Notes under the pieces: generated by a model
Told to the model about the DNA's origin: nothing
Databases searched by the model: none
What the model saw: only the letters and a program-made list of their open reading frames with translations
Part shown: positions 14,402 through 24,996 of the stretch, piece by piece
Position numbering within the stretch: the first letter of the stretch is position 1
How the letters are laid out: every line of letters begins with the position of its first letter
NCBI GenBank assembly: GCA_964651395.1
Contig: CAZYXZ010000015.1
Location: 1 to 51,317 of the forward strand
DNA length: 51,317 nt
DNA from: CAZYXZ01 sp964651395
GTDB lineage: Bacteria; Actinomycetota; Actinomycetes; BP-191
Direction: 5' to 3'
Translations under genes and position numbers: made by a program

Positions 14402-14920
14402 ATGATGCTTCCCCGCTCACCTCGCACCGCACTCGCCGTGGTAGTCGCCGCTGCGCTCAGTACGACGCTGGCCGGTTCCGGGGCAGCAGTCGCCGAGACC
14501 TCCGTGTCCTCCACCGGCACAACGACCGTGACCAACGGCTCGGAGACCACCACCAGCACGACGACCTCCTCCGGCCCGGGCGAGACGCTGACGCCGGCGG
14601 AGAAGGCGCTGCGCGAGCAGGAGCGCGCCGCCGCGCGCGAGGCACGGCTGGCCGAGATCGCCGCGGCCCGCGCGCTGCGCGACGCGGAGCGGGCCAAGGC
14701 CCAGGCCGCACGGGCAGCCGCTCGGGAGGAACGCCGCAAGGCGGCACTCGCGGGCGTTCAGTTCCCGCCCGTGGGCGGTCCGGCAGCGGCCGGACTGGCC
14801 GTTGCCGAGCAGGCGATCCGCGACGCTCGGGCGCTCACCGCGCGACTGCTCGCGGAAGCGGAGGCAGCCACGGCGGCCGCCGTCGCCCAGGCCAACGCCG
14901 CCGCGAACTCCACCGGCTGA
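14402..14920 (+). CDS. secreted Ala/Arg-rich helical protein paired with the acidic protein
   Basis: 172 aa. A signal peptide (about 1-31) is followed by AETSVSSTGTTTV, which matches the motif after the signal of the preceding acidic protein, then a Thr/Ser-rich linker. A charged Ala-rich helix (about 64-118) follows with roughly 14 Arg/Lys against 9 Asp/Glu, then a Pro-Gly break (VQFPPVGGP) and a second Ala-rich helix. ATG 14402, with a second ATG directly after, follows GGAG. The spacing of 23 nt suggests one operon. No known domain. Confidence 0.72.
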   Translation: MMLPRSPRTALAVVVAAALSTTLAGSGAAVAETSVSSTGTTTVTNGSETTTSTTTSSGPGETLTPAEKALREQERAAAREARLAEIAAARALRDAERAKAQAARAAAREERRKAALAGVQFPPVGGPAAAGLAVAEQAIRDARALTARLLAEAEAATAAAVAQANAAANSTG

Positions 14921-14986
14921 GCAGAGGTAACCGGCGGGCCGCCGTCGAAGCAACGCGTACCCGCACCCTCTGACTGGAGCTTCTCG

Positions 14987-16675
14987 ATGCGTCTGCGCGC
15001 TGCCCTGGCCGTCGCCGCGCTGCTCGGCACCTCGGTCGCCGGCGTGGCCGGCGCGCACGAGGGCGAGAGTCACTCCGACCAGTTCACGGTGACGCAGCGG
15101 TTCGTGCCGGTCCCCGAGGGACCGGGCTCGACGACGACGATCGACCTGTGGACGTCGATCTTCGTCCCGAAGTCGGCGACCGCGAAGCGCCCGGCGCCGG
15201 TCGTCCTCTACACGCACGGATGGAGCGGCCGGCACGACACGGCGCACGAGCTGGCCAAGGCGGAGTTCCTGGCCAAGAACGGCTACGTCGTCATCGGGTG
15301 GGACTCGCGCGGCTTCGGCGAGTCCGGCGGCTGGGTGGAGCTCAACTCGCCCGACTACGAGGTGCAGGACGCCCGCCGCATGATCGACCTCGCTGCGACG
15401 TTGCCCTACGTGCTGAAGGACCGCGCCGGCGACCCCCGCGCCGGCATGGTCGGCAACTCGTACGGCGGCGGAATCCAGCTCATGACGGCGGCCTTCGACC
15501 GGCGGCTCGATGCGATCGTGCCGCAGATCACCTACAACGACATCAACAACGCGCTCGCCCCCAACAACGTGGCGAAGGTCGCGTGGGTGCTGCAGCTGCT
15601 CGGCGCGGGCATGTCCTCGGGCCTGTTCGGAGACACGCCGCCCGGTGAGCACAGCCACGCGCCGGACGCGCCGGTCGACCCGATCCTCGCGCAGTTCGTC
15701 CTCGAGGGCCTCGCGACCGGAACGCTGACACCTACTGCACGCGCGGCGCTCGACTACCGGTCGCCGTCACGGTGGATGGACCGGATCCGAACGCCGGCGC
15801 TGTTCATCCACGGCATGGGCGACACGCTCTTCTCGTGGAACGAGGGCGTGGCGAACTTCGAAGGGCTGCGGTCACGGGGGGTGCCGACCCGGCTCATCCA
15901 GTCCCAGGGCGGCCACAGCGAGGACGCGGCACTCGGCGAGGACGGCTTCACCGGCGGCCGTGACGACGTCATCGGCCATGCCACGCTGAACTGGTTCGCC
16001 AAGTACCTGCGGCGGCAGAACGTCTCGACCGGTCCGCCGATCCTGGTACGTCGCCCGTGGGTCCCGATCGCCGGCCGGGACGGCTACTCCCCGTTCGTCC
16101 CGATGACCTCGATGCCGCGTGCCACCCGCACGCTGGCGCTCGACGCCGTAGGCAAGGCACTGCTGAGCAAGAGCTCGCAGGCCGGCACCGCCTCGCTGGT
16201 GCAGACCGGCGCCGTGCCCACGTCGTTCACCGAGCTGTCCGGTTTCTCACGGCCGGGGCAGCCCGGCGACCTCGAGCCCTTCGACGCGCCCGGCACGATG
16301 GTCACCTTCGACACGCCGGCGCTGTCCGCTCCGATGACGGTGATGGGCGTCCCGCGGGTGTCGCTCGCCGTCGGGTCGACCGGCACGGACACCGTCCTGT
16401 TCTTCAAGCTGCTCGACGTCGACCCGGAGGGCACCGCGCGCATGATCCGTCGCACCGTCATGCCGTTCCGGGTCGCCACCAACCCGACCGGCGTACCGGT
16501 GCGGGTCGAGCTCGACCTGTTCGGTCTGTCCCACCGCTTCGAAGTCGGGCACCGGCTGCGCCTGGCGGTGTCGACGAACGACTTCTCCTACCTGAACACG
16601 CGCCAGCCGGCGGCCTACACGCTGTTCACCGGCGCAGCCACCGGCTCGCTGCTGACCCTTCCCGTCGTTGGCTGA
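14987..16675 (+). CDS. secreted CocE/NonD-type (X-Pro dipeptidyl-peptidase S15) hydrolase
   Basis: 562-aa extracytoplasmic serine hydrolase. The signal peptide is cleaved after AGA (residue 23). The alpha/beta hydrolase core has Ser158 in GNSYGGG, Asp279 in HGMGDTLF and His310 in SQGGHSED. The C-terminal jelly-roll domain (about 420-560) carries PEGTARMIRR and GHRLRLAVSTND, typical of the X-Pro dipeptidyl-peptidase C-terminal domain. The family cleaves peptide, acyl or ester bonds, and the substrate is unknown. The last codons overlap the start of purT. Confidence 0.85.
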   Translation: MRLRAALAVAALLGTSVAGVAGAHEGESHSDQFTVTQRFVPVPEGPGSTTTIDLWTSIFVPKSATAKRPAPVVLYTHGWSGRHDTAHELAKAEFLAKNGYVVIGWDSRGFGESGGWVELNSPDYEVQDARRMIDLAATLPYVLKDRAGDPRAGMVGNSYGGGIQLMTAAFDRRLDAIVPQITYNDINNALAPNNVAKVAWVLQLLGAGMSSGLFGDTPPGEHSHAPDAPVDPILAQFVLEGLATGTLTPTARAALDYRSPSRWMDRIRTPALFIHGMGDTLFSWNEGVANFEGLRSRGVPTRLIQSQGGHSEDAALGEDGFTGGRDDVIGHATLNWFAKYLRRQNVSTGPPILVRRPWVPIAGRDGYSPFVPMTSMPRATRTLALDAVGKALLSKSSQAGTASLVQTGAVPTSFTELSGFSRPGQPGDLEPFDAPGTMVTFDTPALSAPMTVMGVPRVSLAVGSTGTDTVLFFKLLDVDPEGTARMIRRTVMPFRVATNPTGVPVRVELDLFGLSHRFEVGHRLRLAVSTNDFSYLNTRQPAAYTLFTGAATGSLLTLPVVG

Positions 16676-17837
16676 GCCCACCGACGCTCGCCTCCTGCTG
16701 CTGGGCTCCGGCGAGCTCGGCCGCGAGGTCGCGATCGAGGCGATGAGGCTCGGCGTCGAGGTCGTCGCCGTCGACCGTTACGAGGGCGCTCCGGCGATGC
16801 AGGTCGCGCACCGGTGGCACGTCATCGACATGCTGGACGCCGGTGCCCTGCGCAAGGTCGTGGAGCTCGAGGCACCGTGCATCGTCGTCCCGGAGCTCGA
16901 GGCGATCGCGACGGCGGAGCTCGTCGCCATGGAAGCGGACGGGCAGCGCGTCGTGCCGACCGCGCGCGCCGCGCGGCTGACCATGGACCGGGAGGGCATC
17001 CGCCGGCTGGCCGCGGAGGAGCTCGGGGTGCCGACGTCGCCGTACCGGTTCGCCCGCGACCGCGCCGAGTACGACGCGGCCGTCGAGGCGCTCGGCCTGC
17101 CTTGCGTGGTGAAGCCGGTGATGAGCTCCTCCGGCAAGGGCCAGTCCCTGGTCCGTTCGACGGACGAGGCGGTGACGGCGTGGGAGTACGCGCGTTCCTC
17201 CGGCCGCGTCGCCGACCAGCCGGTCATCGTCGAGGGCTTCGTCGACTTCGACTACGAGATCACGCTCCTGACCGTGCGCCATGTTGGCGGCACGCTGTGC
17301 TGCCCACCCATCGGACACCGGCAGGAGCACGGCGACTACCGCGAGAGCTGGCAGCCGCAGGCGATGAGCTCCGTGGCGTACGCCGCCGCCGTCGACGTCG
17401 CGCATCGCGTGACCGATGCCCTCGGCGGCTGGGGACTGTTCGGCGTGGAGCTGTTCGTCCGCGGGGACGAGGTGCTCTTCTCCGAGGTCTCACCGCGCCC
17501 GCACGACACCGGCATGGTCACACTGGTCAGCCAGCCGCAGAGCGAGTTCGCGCTGCACGTGCGTGCGGTACTCGGCCTGCCGGTCGGAGAGGCGGACGTG
17601 GCGTTGCTCGCACCGAGCGCGTCGGCGGTGGTCCTCGCCGAGTCCGAAGGCGCAGATCCGCGCTACACCGGTGTGGCCGACGCCCTCGCGGTGCCGACAT
17701 CGCAGGTGCGCATCTTCGGCAAGCCGGACTGCCGCCCCGGTCGACGGATGGGCGTGGCGGTCGCGCAGGGCGCCGACGTCGAGGAGGCGCGCAGGCGAGC
17801 GCGCGACGCAGCCGCCGCCGTACGCGTGGTGGTCTAG
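16668..17837 (+). CDS. purT: formate-dependent phosphoribosylglycinamide formyltransferase
   Basis: 389-aa ATP-grasp enzyme of purine synthesis that forms formyl-GAR from GAR, formate and ATP. The N-terminal LLLLGSGELGREVAIEA is the family entry motif. Further landmarks are VDRYEGAPAMQVAH, the ATP-grasp lid VVKPVMSSSGKGQS, CCPPIGHRQEHGDYRESWQP, and the metal-binding region LFSEVSPRPHDTGMVTL. The start is TTG 16668, 8 nt inside the preceding hydrolase gene, so translation is probably coupled. It converges with the DUF4287 gene. Confidence 0.93.
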   Translation: MAEPTDARLLLLGSGELGREVAIEAMRLGVEVVAVDRYEGAPAMQVAHRWHVIDMLDAGALRKVVELEAPCIVVPELEAIATAELVAMEADGQRVVPTARAARLTMDREGIRRLAAEELGVPTSPYRFARDRAEYDAAVEALGLPCVVKPVMSSSGKGQSLVRSTDEAVTAWEYARSSGRVADQPVIVEGFVDFDYEITLLTVRHVGGTLCCPPIGHRQEHGDYRESWQPQAMSSVAYAAAVDVAHRVTDALGGWGLFGVELFVRGDEVLFSEVSPRPHDTGMVTLVSQPQSEFALHVRAVLGLPVGEADVALLAPSASAVVLAESEGADPRYTGVADALAVPTSQVRIFGKPDCRPGRRMGVAVAQGADVEEARRRARDAAAAVRVVV

Positions 17838-17843
17838 AGGCAG

Positions 17844-18071
17844 CTAGGCGCTGGCGCGGGCGCGGCGCTGGTCGTGCTCGTAGACCAGCGCGGTGGCGTA
17901 GCCGTGGGGCAGCTCGTGCTCGTCCTTGAGCCAGGCGACGCGCTCCTCGAACCGGAGCAGTGCGGGCCCGGCGTCGATCGAGGCGAACCACTCCGGGATC
18001 TGTCGCCCTGTCACTTCCGGGATCCGTCCGAGCAAGCTCTGGTGGGTCGCCAGGGAGTGATGGAGCGACAT
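17844..18071 (-). CDS. DUF4287 domain protein
   Basis: 75-aa protein that is essentially one DUF4287 domain: GRIPEVTGRQIPEWFASID, then LKDEHELPHGYATALVYEHDQRR. The domain is common in Actinobacteria, sometimes fused to DUF5655; function unknown. The start is ATG 18071 with a strong AGGAGG Shine-Dalgarno 6-7 nt upstream, so longer frames are unlikely. The 83-nt spacer 18072-18154 to the peptidase stop holds nothing recognisable. Confidence 0.82.
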   Translation of the reverse strand: MSLHHSLATHQSLLGRIPEVTGRQIPEWFASIDAGPALLRFEERVAWLKDEHELPHGYATALVYEHDQRRARASA

Positions 18072-18154
18072 ATGCGCCTCCTGCTCGTGGGTTCCCCGGA
18101 AGGGTGCGCTTCTCGGGCCTCCGCGGCAAGTCTTGTCAGGACCGATTGGATCAG

Positions 18155-19609
18155 TTATGGCAGGGCGCCGAACCTCCGGAGCACGGCGATCGCCCTGGGC
18201 AGGTGTCGCAGCGCGGCCGCCAGGTCTCCCGGGCGCGCGATTCGGTGCGCGTTGGCGTTGACGTAGCAGCGGATCGCCGCGTCGAACGCCGCGACCCCCG
18301 AGACCCTTCGCGCCTCGAGCAGCGCCACCGCGCCCTGGAGGTAGACCGAGCGGAAGTACGCGCTCGCCCGGCTCTCCCAGTAGGTCATCGGCCGGCCGAC
18401 CCGGTTGCGGCCCTCGGCCGGGGGAGGACGGTTCGCGTAGCTGCCACCGGTGCCGCGGTGCAGCGCCTCGGCGTACGTCGCGAACGCCTCGTCCAGCCAC
18501 GGGTCGCGGGCCTGGTTGTTGCCGACGAGCCCGTAGAAGTACTCGTGCCCCACCTCGTGCGAGAGGGTGGAGTCGGTCTGCCCGGCGCCCAGGAAGATCA
18601 GGCCCGGGTTCTCCACGCCGCCGCGCAGGTCCGGTACGACGGGCACGTCGAGGTCGTCGTACGGGAAGGGCCCGAAGCGCGCGCGGTGCGCCCGCATCGC
18701 GGCCAGGTGCAGCGACAGCAGCTGCTGTGGGTTGTCGTTCAGTCCCGGTGCCACGCCCACGGTGACCGGCTTGCCGTCGAAGCTGCCCTTGGCCAGCCGG
18801 AAGCGCCCCACGGCGACCGCGAAGTCACGCACCGCTGGGGCGCTGAAGTCCCAGTGGTTGCCCTCGGCCGTCGTGACGGGGGCGGCGCCCGAGCCGGTGG
18901 CCAGGACCGTCTGACCCTGGTCGACGGTGACCCTGGCGCGGAGCTCGAACGCCGCACTCGTCGTCGCTTCGGCGAAGACGCTGGTCGGCGGCTCGGTCGC
19001 CCAGCCGACACCGGGCTCCCAGGCGAGCATCGGCAATGCCGACGAGAACCACTCGATGCCCTCGCGGTGGCCGAGCCTCTCGTTCACTCCCTGCGGTAGC
19101 TGGAGCGAGAAGCTCAGGTCGATCGTCACCGACTGGCCGGCAGCGATCGGTCCCGGCAGAACCTCGAGCACGGTGTCGTTCATCGACAGTCGCCGGGGCA
19201 CGTCGACGCGGTCGACCTGGCTGCTGAGAACGGTCAGCCGCGCACCGCCCCCCCGGGAGTAGGGCTCGTTGGGCCAGAGCCGGAACACGAGACGGTCGAC
19301 CGCCAGGTCGGGCCGGAACTCGATCGACTCCGAGCCGCGCCACGCTCCGGGCCCAGGCTGCTCGTCGAGCTCGATGCGCACCCGTGGCCGGTTCGGGTCC
19401 GGGGCGGCGTAGCTGCCGGGACAGCCGATCGGTGCCAGGGGCCGGCTCGGCGACGGGGAGGGCGCGACGGACGCCGCGCTGGGCGAGGCGGGCGACGGGC
19501 TCGGTGCCGCGGTGGTCGGCGACGGCGTGGGTGAGGTGGCCGGCGTACCGCCCCCGTTGCACGCAGCCGTCATCGCGAGGGCGACCGCCCCCGCGACGCA
19601 CGGGTTCAT
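18155..19609 (-). CDS. M1-family metallopeptidase lipoprotein
   Basis: 484 aa. A short signal with lipobox MTAAC (Cys17) is followed by a ~40-residue Pro/Ser/Thr/Ala linker, a beta domain (about 75-260), and a thermolysin-like catalytic domain. That domain has GGVENPGLI in place of GAMEN, the zinc motif HEVGHEYFYG (His351, His355, Glu352) and Glu374 in WLDEAFATYA. It is shorter than classical aminopeptidase N and resembles other actinobacterial M1-like lipoproteins. Likely an exported aminopeptidase, substrate unknown. Its start directly abuts the thiolase stop, so the two are probably co-transcribed. Confidence 0.85.
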   Translation of the reverse strand: MNPCVAGAVALAMTAACNGGGTPATSPTPSPTTAAPSPSPASPSAASVAPSPSPSRPLAPIGCPGSYAAPDPNRPRVRIELDEQPGPGAWRGSESIEFRPDLAVDRLVFRLWPNEPYSRGGGARLTVLSSQVDRVDVPRRLSMNDTVLEVLPGPIAAGQSVTIDLSFSLQLPQGVNERLGHREGIEWFSSALPMLAWEPGVGWATEPPTSVFAEATTSAAFELRARVTVDQGQTVLATGSGAAPVTTAEGNHWDFSAPAVRDFAVAVGRFRLAKGSFDGKPVTVGVAPGLNDNPQQLLSLHLAAMRAHRARFGPFPYDDLDVPVVPDLRGGVENPGLIFLGAGQTDSTLSHEVGHEYFYGLVGNNQARDPWLDEAFATYAEALHRGTGGSYANRPPPAEGRNRVGRPMTYWESRASAYFRSVYLQGAVALLEARRVSGVAAFDAAIRCYVNANAHRIARPGDLAAALRHLPRAIAVLRRFGALP

Positions 19610-20827
19610 CTAGCTCAGACGCTCGAGGATCATGGCCATGCCCTGGCCCCCGCCGACGCACATCGTCTCGAGGCCGAACGTGCGGTCGCGTGCGTTGAGC
19701 CCGTTGAGCAACGTGCCGGTGATGCGCGCTCCGGTCATGCCGAACGGGTGCCCGACGGCGATCGCGCCGCCGTGCACGTTGAGCCGGTCGATGTCGATGC
19801 CGAGGTCGCGGTAGCTCGGGATCACCTGCGCGGCGAACGCCTCGTTGATCTCGACCAGGTCGATGTCGTTGATGCTCATGCCCGCGCGGGCCAGCGCCTG
19901 CTTCGACGCCTCGACCGGGCCGAGTCCCATGATCTCCGGGCTGAGGCCCGTGACGCCGGTGCTGACGACGCGAGCCAGCGGCGTGATGCCGAGCTCGGCG
20001 GCCTTGGTGTCGCTCATGACGATGACAGCTGCGGCACCGTCGTTGAGCGGGCACGCGTTGCCTGCCGTGACCGTGCCGTCCGGTCGGAACACCGGCTTCA
20101 GGCCGGCCATGCCTTCGACCGTCACACCCGGGCGCGGGCCGTCGTCGGCCGACACGACCGTGCCGTCGGGCGCGGTGACCGGCGTGATCTCGTTGGCCCA
20201 GAAGCCGTCGGCGATCGCCTTCTCCGCAAGGTTCTGGGAGCGCGCGGCGAACTCGTCCTGGTCGGCGCGGGTCACGCCCTTGAGCTGCGCCAGGTTCTCG
20301 GCGGTCTGGCCCATGGCGATGTAGATGTCCGGGACGTCGCCGGCGGCCCGCGGGTCGCTCCAGGTCGTGCCGCCCTCGGCTGCCTTGGCCGAGCGCTCCT
20401 GCGCGGCGGCGAAGGCCGGGTTGGTCGTGTCCGGCCAGCTGTCGCTGTTGCCCTTCGCGAAGCGACTCACCATCTCGACCCCGGCGGAGACGAAGACGTC
20501 GCCCTCGCCCGCCTTGATGGCGTGCATCGCCATGCGGGTCGTCTGCAGCGACGAGGAGCAGTAGCGCGTGATCGTCGTGCCCGGGACGTCGTCCAGGCCG
20601 AGGATGGTCGCGACCACGCGGGCCATGTTGAAGCCCTGCTCGCCGCCCGGCAGCCCGCAGCCGAGCATGATGTCGTCGATCGCGTGCGGGTCGAGCTGCG
20701 GCACCTTGGCGAGCGCCGCGCCGATGATCGTGGCGGCCAGGTCGTCCGGCCGGAAGTCCTTGAGCGAGCCCTTGAAGGCACGGCCGATCGGCGAGCGGGC
20801 GGTGGCGACGATGACGGCCTCGGGCAT
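19610..20827 (-). CDS. acetyl-CoA C-acyltransferase (thiolase)
   Basis: 405-aa thiolase. The nucleophile Cys is in RYCSSSLQT, NEAFAAQ carries the active-site Asn, NVHGGAIAVGHPFGMTGAR the catalytic His, and MCVGGGQGMAM the second Cys. It acts in fatty acid beta-oxidation or acetoacetyl-CoA formation. ATG 20827 with an upstream GAGGAG was chosen over an ATG 7 codons earlier. It is followed without a gap by the M1 peptidase. The spacer 20828-20894 holds only the upstream region. Confidence 0.92.
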   Translation of the reverse strand: MPEAVIVATARSPIGRAFKGSLKDFRPDDLAATIIGAALAKVPQLDPHAIDDIMLGCGLPGGEQGFNMARVVATILGLDDVPGTTITRYCSSSLQTTRMAMHAIKAGEGDVFVSAGVEMVSRFAKGNSDSWPDTTNPAFAAAQERSAKAAEGGTTWSDPRAAGDVPDIYIAMGQTAENLAQLKGVTRADQDEFAARSQNLAEKAIADGFWANEITPVTAPDGTVVSADDGPRPGVTVEGMAGLKPVFRPDGTVTAGNACPLNDGAAAVIVMSDTKAAELGITPLARVVSTGVTGLSPEIMGLGPVEASKQALARAGMSINDIDLVEINEAFAAQVIPSYRDLGIDIDRLNVHGGAIAVGHPFGMTGARITGTLLNGLNARDRTFGLETMCVGGGQGMAMILERLS

Positions 20828-20894
20828 GACGGCGCTCCTCGGTTGCATGCGGCTGTTCCCCGCACGCTAACCCCCGGTTCGCCCGCGCGAAAGT

Positions 20895-21416
20895 TCAGTC
20901 GCTCGCGCAGCGCTTGTCCGCCTCGTGGTGCAGCACGCTGTAGCCGAGCTGCGTGACGTCCGCCACACCGACGGCGGTCATCGTGGCCGCGACCAGCCGC
21001 GTGCCGCGCGGCCAGCGCACGAAGCCGAGCGTGAACGCCGACGCGACCCATTGCGAGAGGCAGAACGGGCACGTGAGCAGCTGGCCCACGGTGCGCCGCG
21101 CCCCCTTCCCACGCGGTCGCTCGATCACCTCGCTGACGTCGCCGGCCTGCTGGAACTCGGTGAACGGAGCACGGAGGACGGCGGTGATCTTCTCGCGCGC
21201 GAGAAGGCGGCTCGTGCGCTGCGTCGCGAGCCCGATCAGCACGATGTCCGCGAACGGGATCCGCTCCGGCAGCCGCTTGCGCAGCAGCAGCGCGGCCAGG
21301 CCCACACCCCCGACGTACACGGCGCCCGCGCCGGCATACGCCGCCAGCGGCGGGGGCGTCTTGTCGGGTGAGTACTCCTCGGCGACCTGGGTCAGGCGTT
21401 CGGCCAGCTGCGTCAT
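20895..21416 (-). CDS. DUF1360 membrane protein
   Basis: 173-aa membrane protein. Segments: PPPLAAYAGAGAVYVGGVGLAALLL, then RIPFADIVLIGLATQRTSRLLAREKITAVLRAPF, a hydrophilic loop, and LLTCPFCLSQWVASAFTLGF with the conserved CPFC motif of DUF1360. The family is typical of Firmicutes sporulation and many Actinobacteria; function unknown. It is transcribed away from the cystathionine beta-synthase gene across a 73-nt region. Confidence 0.82.
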   Translation of the reverse strand: MTQLAERLTQVAEEYSPDKTPPPLAAYAGAGAVYVGGVGLAALLLRKRLPERIPFADIVLIGLATQRTSRLLAREKITAVLRAPFTEFQQAGDVSEVIERPRGKGARRTVGQLLTCPFCLSQWVASAFTLGFVRWPRGTRLVAATMTAVGVADVTQLGYSVLHHEADKRCASD

Positions 21417-21477
21417 GCGTTCGTGCCTACCCCGCCTCCGGTGTTTGTAGCCGCCCACGGCCGCTGTGCCCGCGCAC

Positions 21478-21483
21478 TAGGCT
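21478..21483 (+). promoter_or_regulatory. -10 element of the cystathionine beta-synthase gene, leaderless arrangement
   Basis: TAGGCT ends 6 nt before GTG 21490. No Shine-Dalgarno fits in that space, so the transcript would start at the initiation codon. No SAM riboswitch or T-box structure is apparent in the 73-nt spacer. Confidence 0.45.
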
Positions 21484-21489
21484 GGGTGC

Positions 21490-22859
<1,370 letters not shown>

Positions 22860-22863
<4 letters not shown>

Positions 22864-24014
22864 CCGGCTTCACGCCGGAGGAGTTCGGCTTCGAGACGCT
22901 CGCCATCCATGCGGGCCAAGAGCCGGACCCGGCCACGGGTGCCGTGGTGACGCCGATCTACCAGACGTCGACCTACGCGCAGTCTGCGGTCGGCGTGCAC
23001 CAGGGCTACGAGTACTCCCGCTCCGGCAACCCCACCCGGACGGCGCTCGAGACCTGTCTGGCCGCGCTGGAGCGCGGCGCCCGCGGGCTGGCCTTCGCGA
23101 GCGGTCTGGCCGCGGAGGACTGTGTGGTGCGCGCGCTGCTCGCCCCCGGAGACCATGTCGTGATCCCCGACGATGCGTACGGCGGGACGTACCGGCTCTT
23201 CGACCGGGTCGCCAAGAGGTGGGGCGTGGAGTTCACGCCGGCGTCGGTGACCGACCCCGCTGCAGTCCGCGCGGCGATGCGACCGACGACCAAGCTGGTC
23301 TGGCTGGAGACGCCGACCAACCCGATGCTGCGCATCGCGGACCTGCCCGCGATGGCCGGGGTCGCCCACGACGGCAACGCGCTGCTCGTCGTCGACAACA
23401 CGTTTGCGTCCCCGTATCTGCAGATGCCGCTCACGCTCGGCGCGGACGTGGTCGTGCACTCGACGACCAAGTACATGGGCGGTCACAGCGACGTGGTCGG
23501 CGGTGCGATCGTCGTCGCCGACGCCGCAGTCGGCGAGGTGCTGGCCTATCACCAGAACGCGATGGGTGGGGTGGCCGGGCCGTTCGACGCCTGGCTGGTG
23601 CTGCGGGGTGTGAAGACGCTCGGTGTGCGGATGCGCGCCCACTGCGCCAACGCCCAGCGTGTCGTCGAGCTGCTCACCTCGCACGCGGCCGTGGACCGGG
23701 TGCTCTACCCGGGACTGCCCGATCACGCCGGGCACGAGATCGCAGCGAAGCAGATGCGCGACTTCGGCGGCATGGTCTCGTTCACGCTGAAGGCGGGGGA
23801 GGCCGCGGCGCTCGACCTGGTCGCGCGCACCCGGGTGTTCACCCTCGGCGAATCGCTCGGCGGCGTCGAGTCGCTGATCGAGCACCCTGGCCGGATGACC
23901 CACGCCTCGGTGGCCGGCTCGCCCCTGGAGGTCGACCCGGCGCTGGTGCGCCTCAGCGTGGGCATCGAAGACCCGGCCGACCTGCTCGCCGACCTGACCA
24001 GGGCGCTCGGCTGA
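22860..24014 (+). CDS. metB: cystathionine gamma-synthase / gamma-lyase
   Basis: 384-aa Cys/Met metabolism PLP enzyme. PLP Lys204 is in STTKYMGGHSD; SRSGNPTR, SGLAAED and VVDNTFASPYLQ are present, and so are the C-terminal LGESLGGVESLIEHPGRMTHA substrate residues. Synthase and lyase of this family cannot be separated reliably by eye. Coupling to a cystathionine beta-synthase (ATGA overlap) favours a lyase role giving cysteine from cystathionine, although annotation pipelines usually say cystathionine gamma-synthase. Confidence 0.9.
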
Positions 24015-24018
24015 TGCG

Positions 24019-24996
24019 GTGACGGCGCCGCCGATCCGGGTGACCGGTCTGACGAAGGTGTACTCCAGCGCGGGCAACGAGGTCCGCGCGGTCGACGGCA
24101 TCGACCTCGAGGTACGGGCCGGCGAGTTCTTCGGTCTGCTCGGCCCCAACGGCGCGGGCAAGTCGACGACGATCGGCATGCTCACCACGCGAGTCATCCC
24201 GACCAGCGGGCGCGCCTTCATCGCCGGCGTGGACGTCGTCGAGGACCCGGCGACGACCAAGCGCTTCATCGGTGTCGTGCCGCAGACGAACACTCTCGAC
24301 CGCCAGCTGACCCTCGTGGAGAACCTCGAGTTCCACGGCCGCTACTTCGGGATGCCGAAGCGGCTCGCCGCGCAGCGTGCCGCTGAGCTGCTCGACCAGT
24401 TCCGCCTCACCGACCGCAAGAACGCCAAGATCATCGAGCTGTCCGGTGGGATGGCGCAGCGGCTGATGGTCGCGCGGGCGCTCGTGCACCAGCCACAGAT
24501 CCTGTTCCTGGACGAGCCGACCTCCGGGATCGACCCGCAGACCCGGCTCGCGCTGTGGCAGACGTTGCAGGAGCTGCATGCCGAGGGGCAGACCATCCTG
24601 CTCACCACGCACTACATGGAGGAGGCGGACGCGCTCTGCGAGCGGCTGGCCATCATCGACCACGGCAAGCTGCTCGCCCTCGGTACGCCGGCCGAGCTCA
24701 AGAGCCAGCTCGGCGCGGACACCGTGATCTCGCTGCACCTCTCCGCCGAGCCGCCGGCGGCGCTGGTCAGGAAGATCGAACGGCTGCCGGCGGTGGACCG
24801 CGTGGAGATCGCTCTCGACGTCGTGCGCGTGTACGCCGCGGACGTCGACGGCCTGCTGGCCGAGCTGATCACCCTGGTGACCAGGAGCGGGACGCCGAAG
24901 GCCGGCACGCGAGTGCGCGTCGTCGACGCGTCGTCCCAGCCGCCCAGCCTCGAGGCCGTGTTCCTCGCCCTCACCGGACGGGACCTCCGCGAATGA
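24019..24996 (+). CDS. ABC transporter ATP-binding protein (DrrA-like)
   Basis: 325-aa ATPase. Walker A is GPNGAGKS (42-49), the signature is ELSGGMAQRLMVARAL, Walker B is ILFLDEPTSGIDP, and the H-loop is LLTTHYMEEAD. The C-terminal ~90 residues resemble the extra domain of daunorubicin-resistance type ATPases. GTG 24019 lies 4 nt after the metB stop. It is coupled by ATGA to the permease at 24993, and the pair is an exporter of unknown substrate. Confidence 0.88.
   Translation: MTAPPIRVTGLTKVYSSAGNEVRAVDGIDLEVRAGEFFGLLGPNGAGKSTTIGMLTTRVIPTSGRAFIAGVDVVEDPATTKRFIGVVPQTNTLDRQLTLVENLEFHGRYFGMPKRLAAQRAAELLDQFRLTDRKNAKIIELSGGMAQRLMVARALVHQPQILFLDEPTSGIDPQTRLALWQTLQELHAEGQTILLTTHYMEEADALCERLAIIDHGKLLALGTPAELKSQLGADTVISLHLSAEPPAALVRKIERLPAVDRVEIALDVVRVYAADVDGLLAELITLVTRSGTPKAGTRVRVVDASSQPPSLEAVFLALTGRDLRE

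Noticed and set aside
21417..21489. SAM riboswitch or T-box upstream of cystathionine beta-synthase
   Set aside because: The 73-nt spacer is too short and lacks the expected stems; a -10 motif adjacent to the GTG suggests no leader at all.
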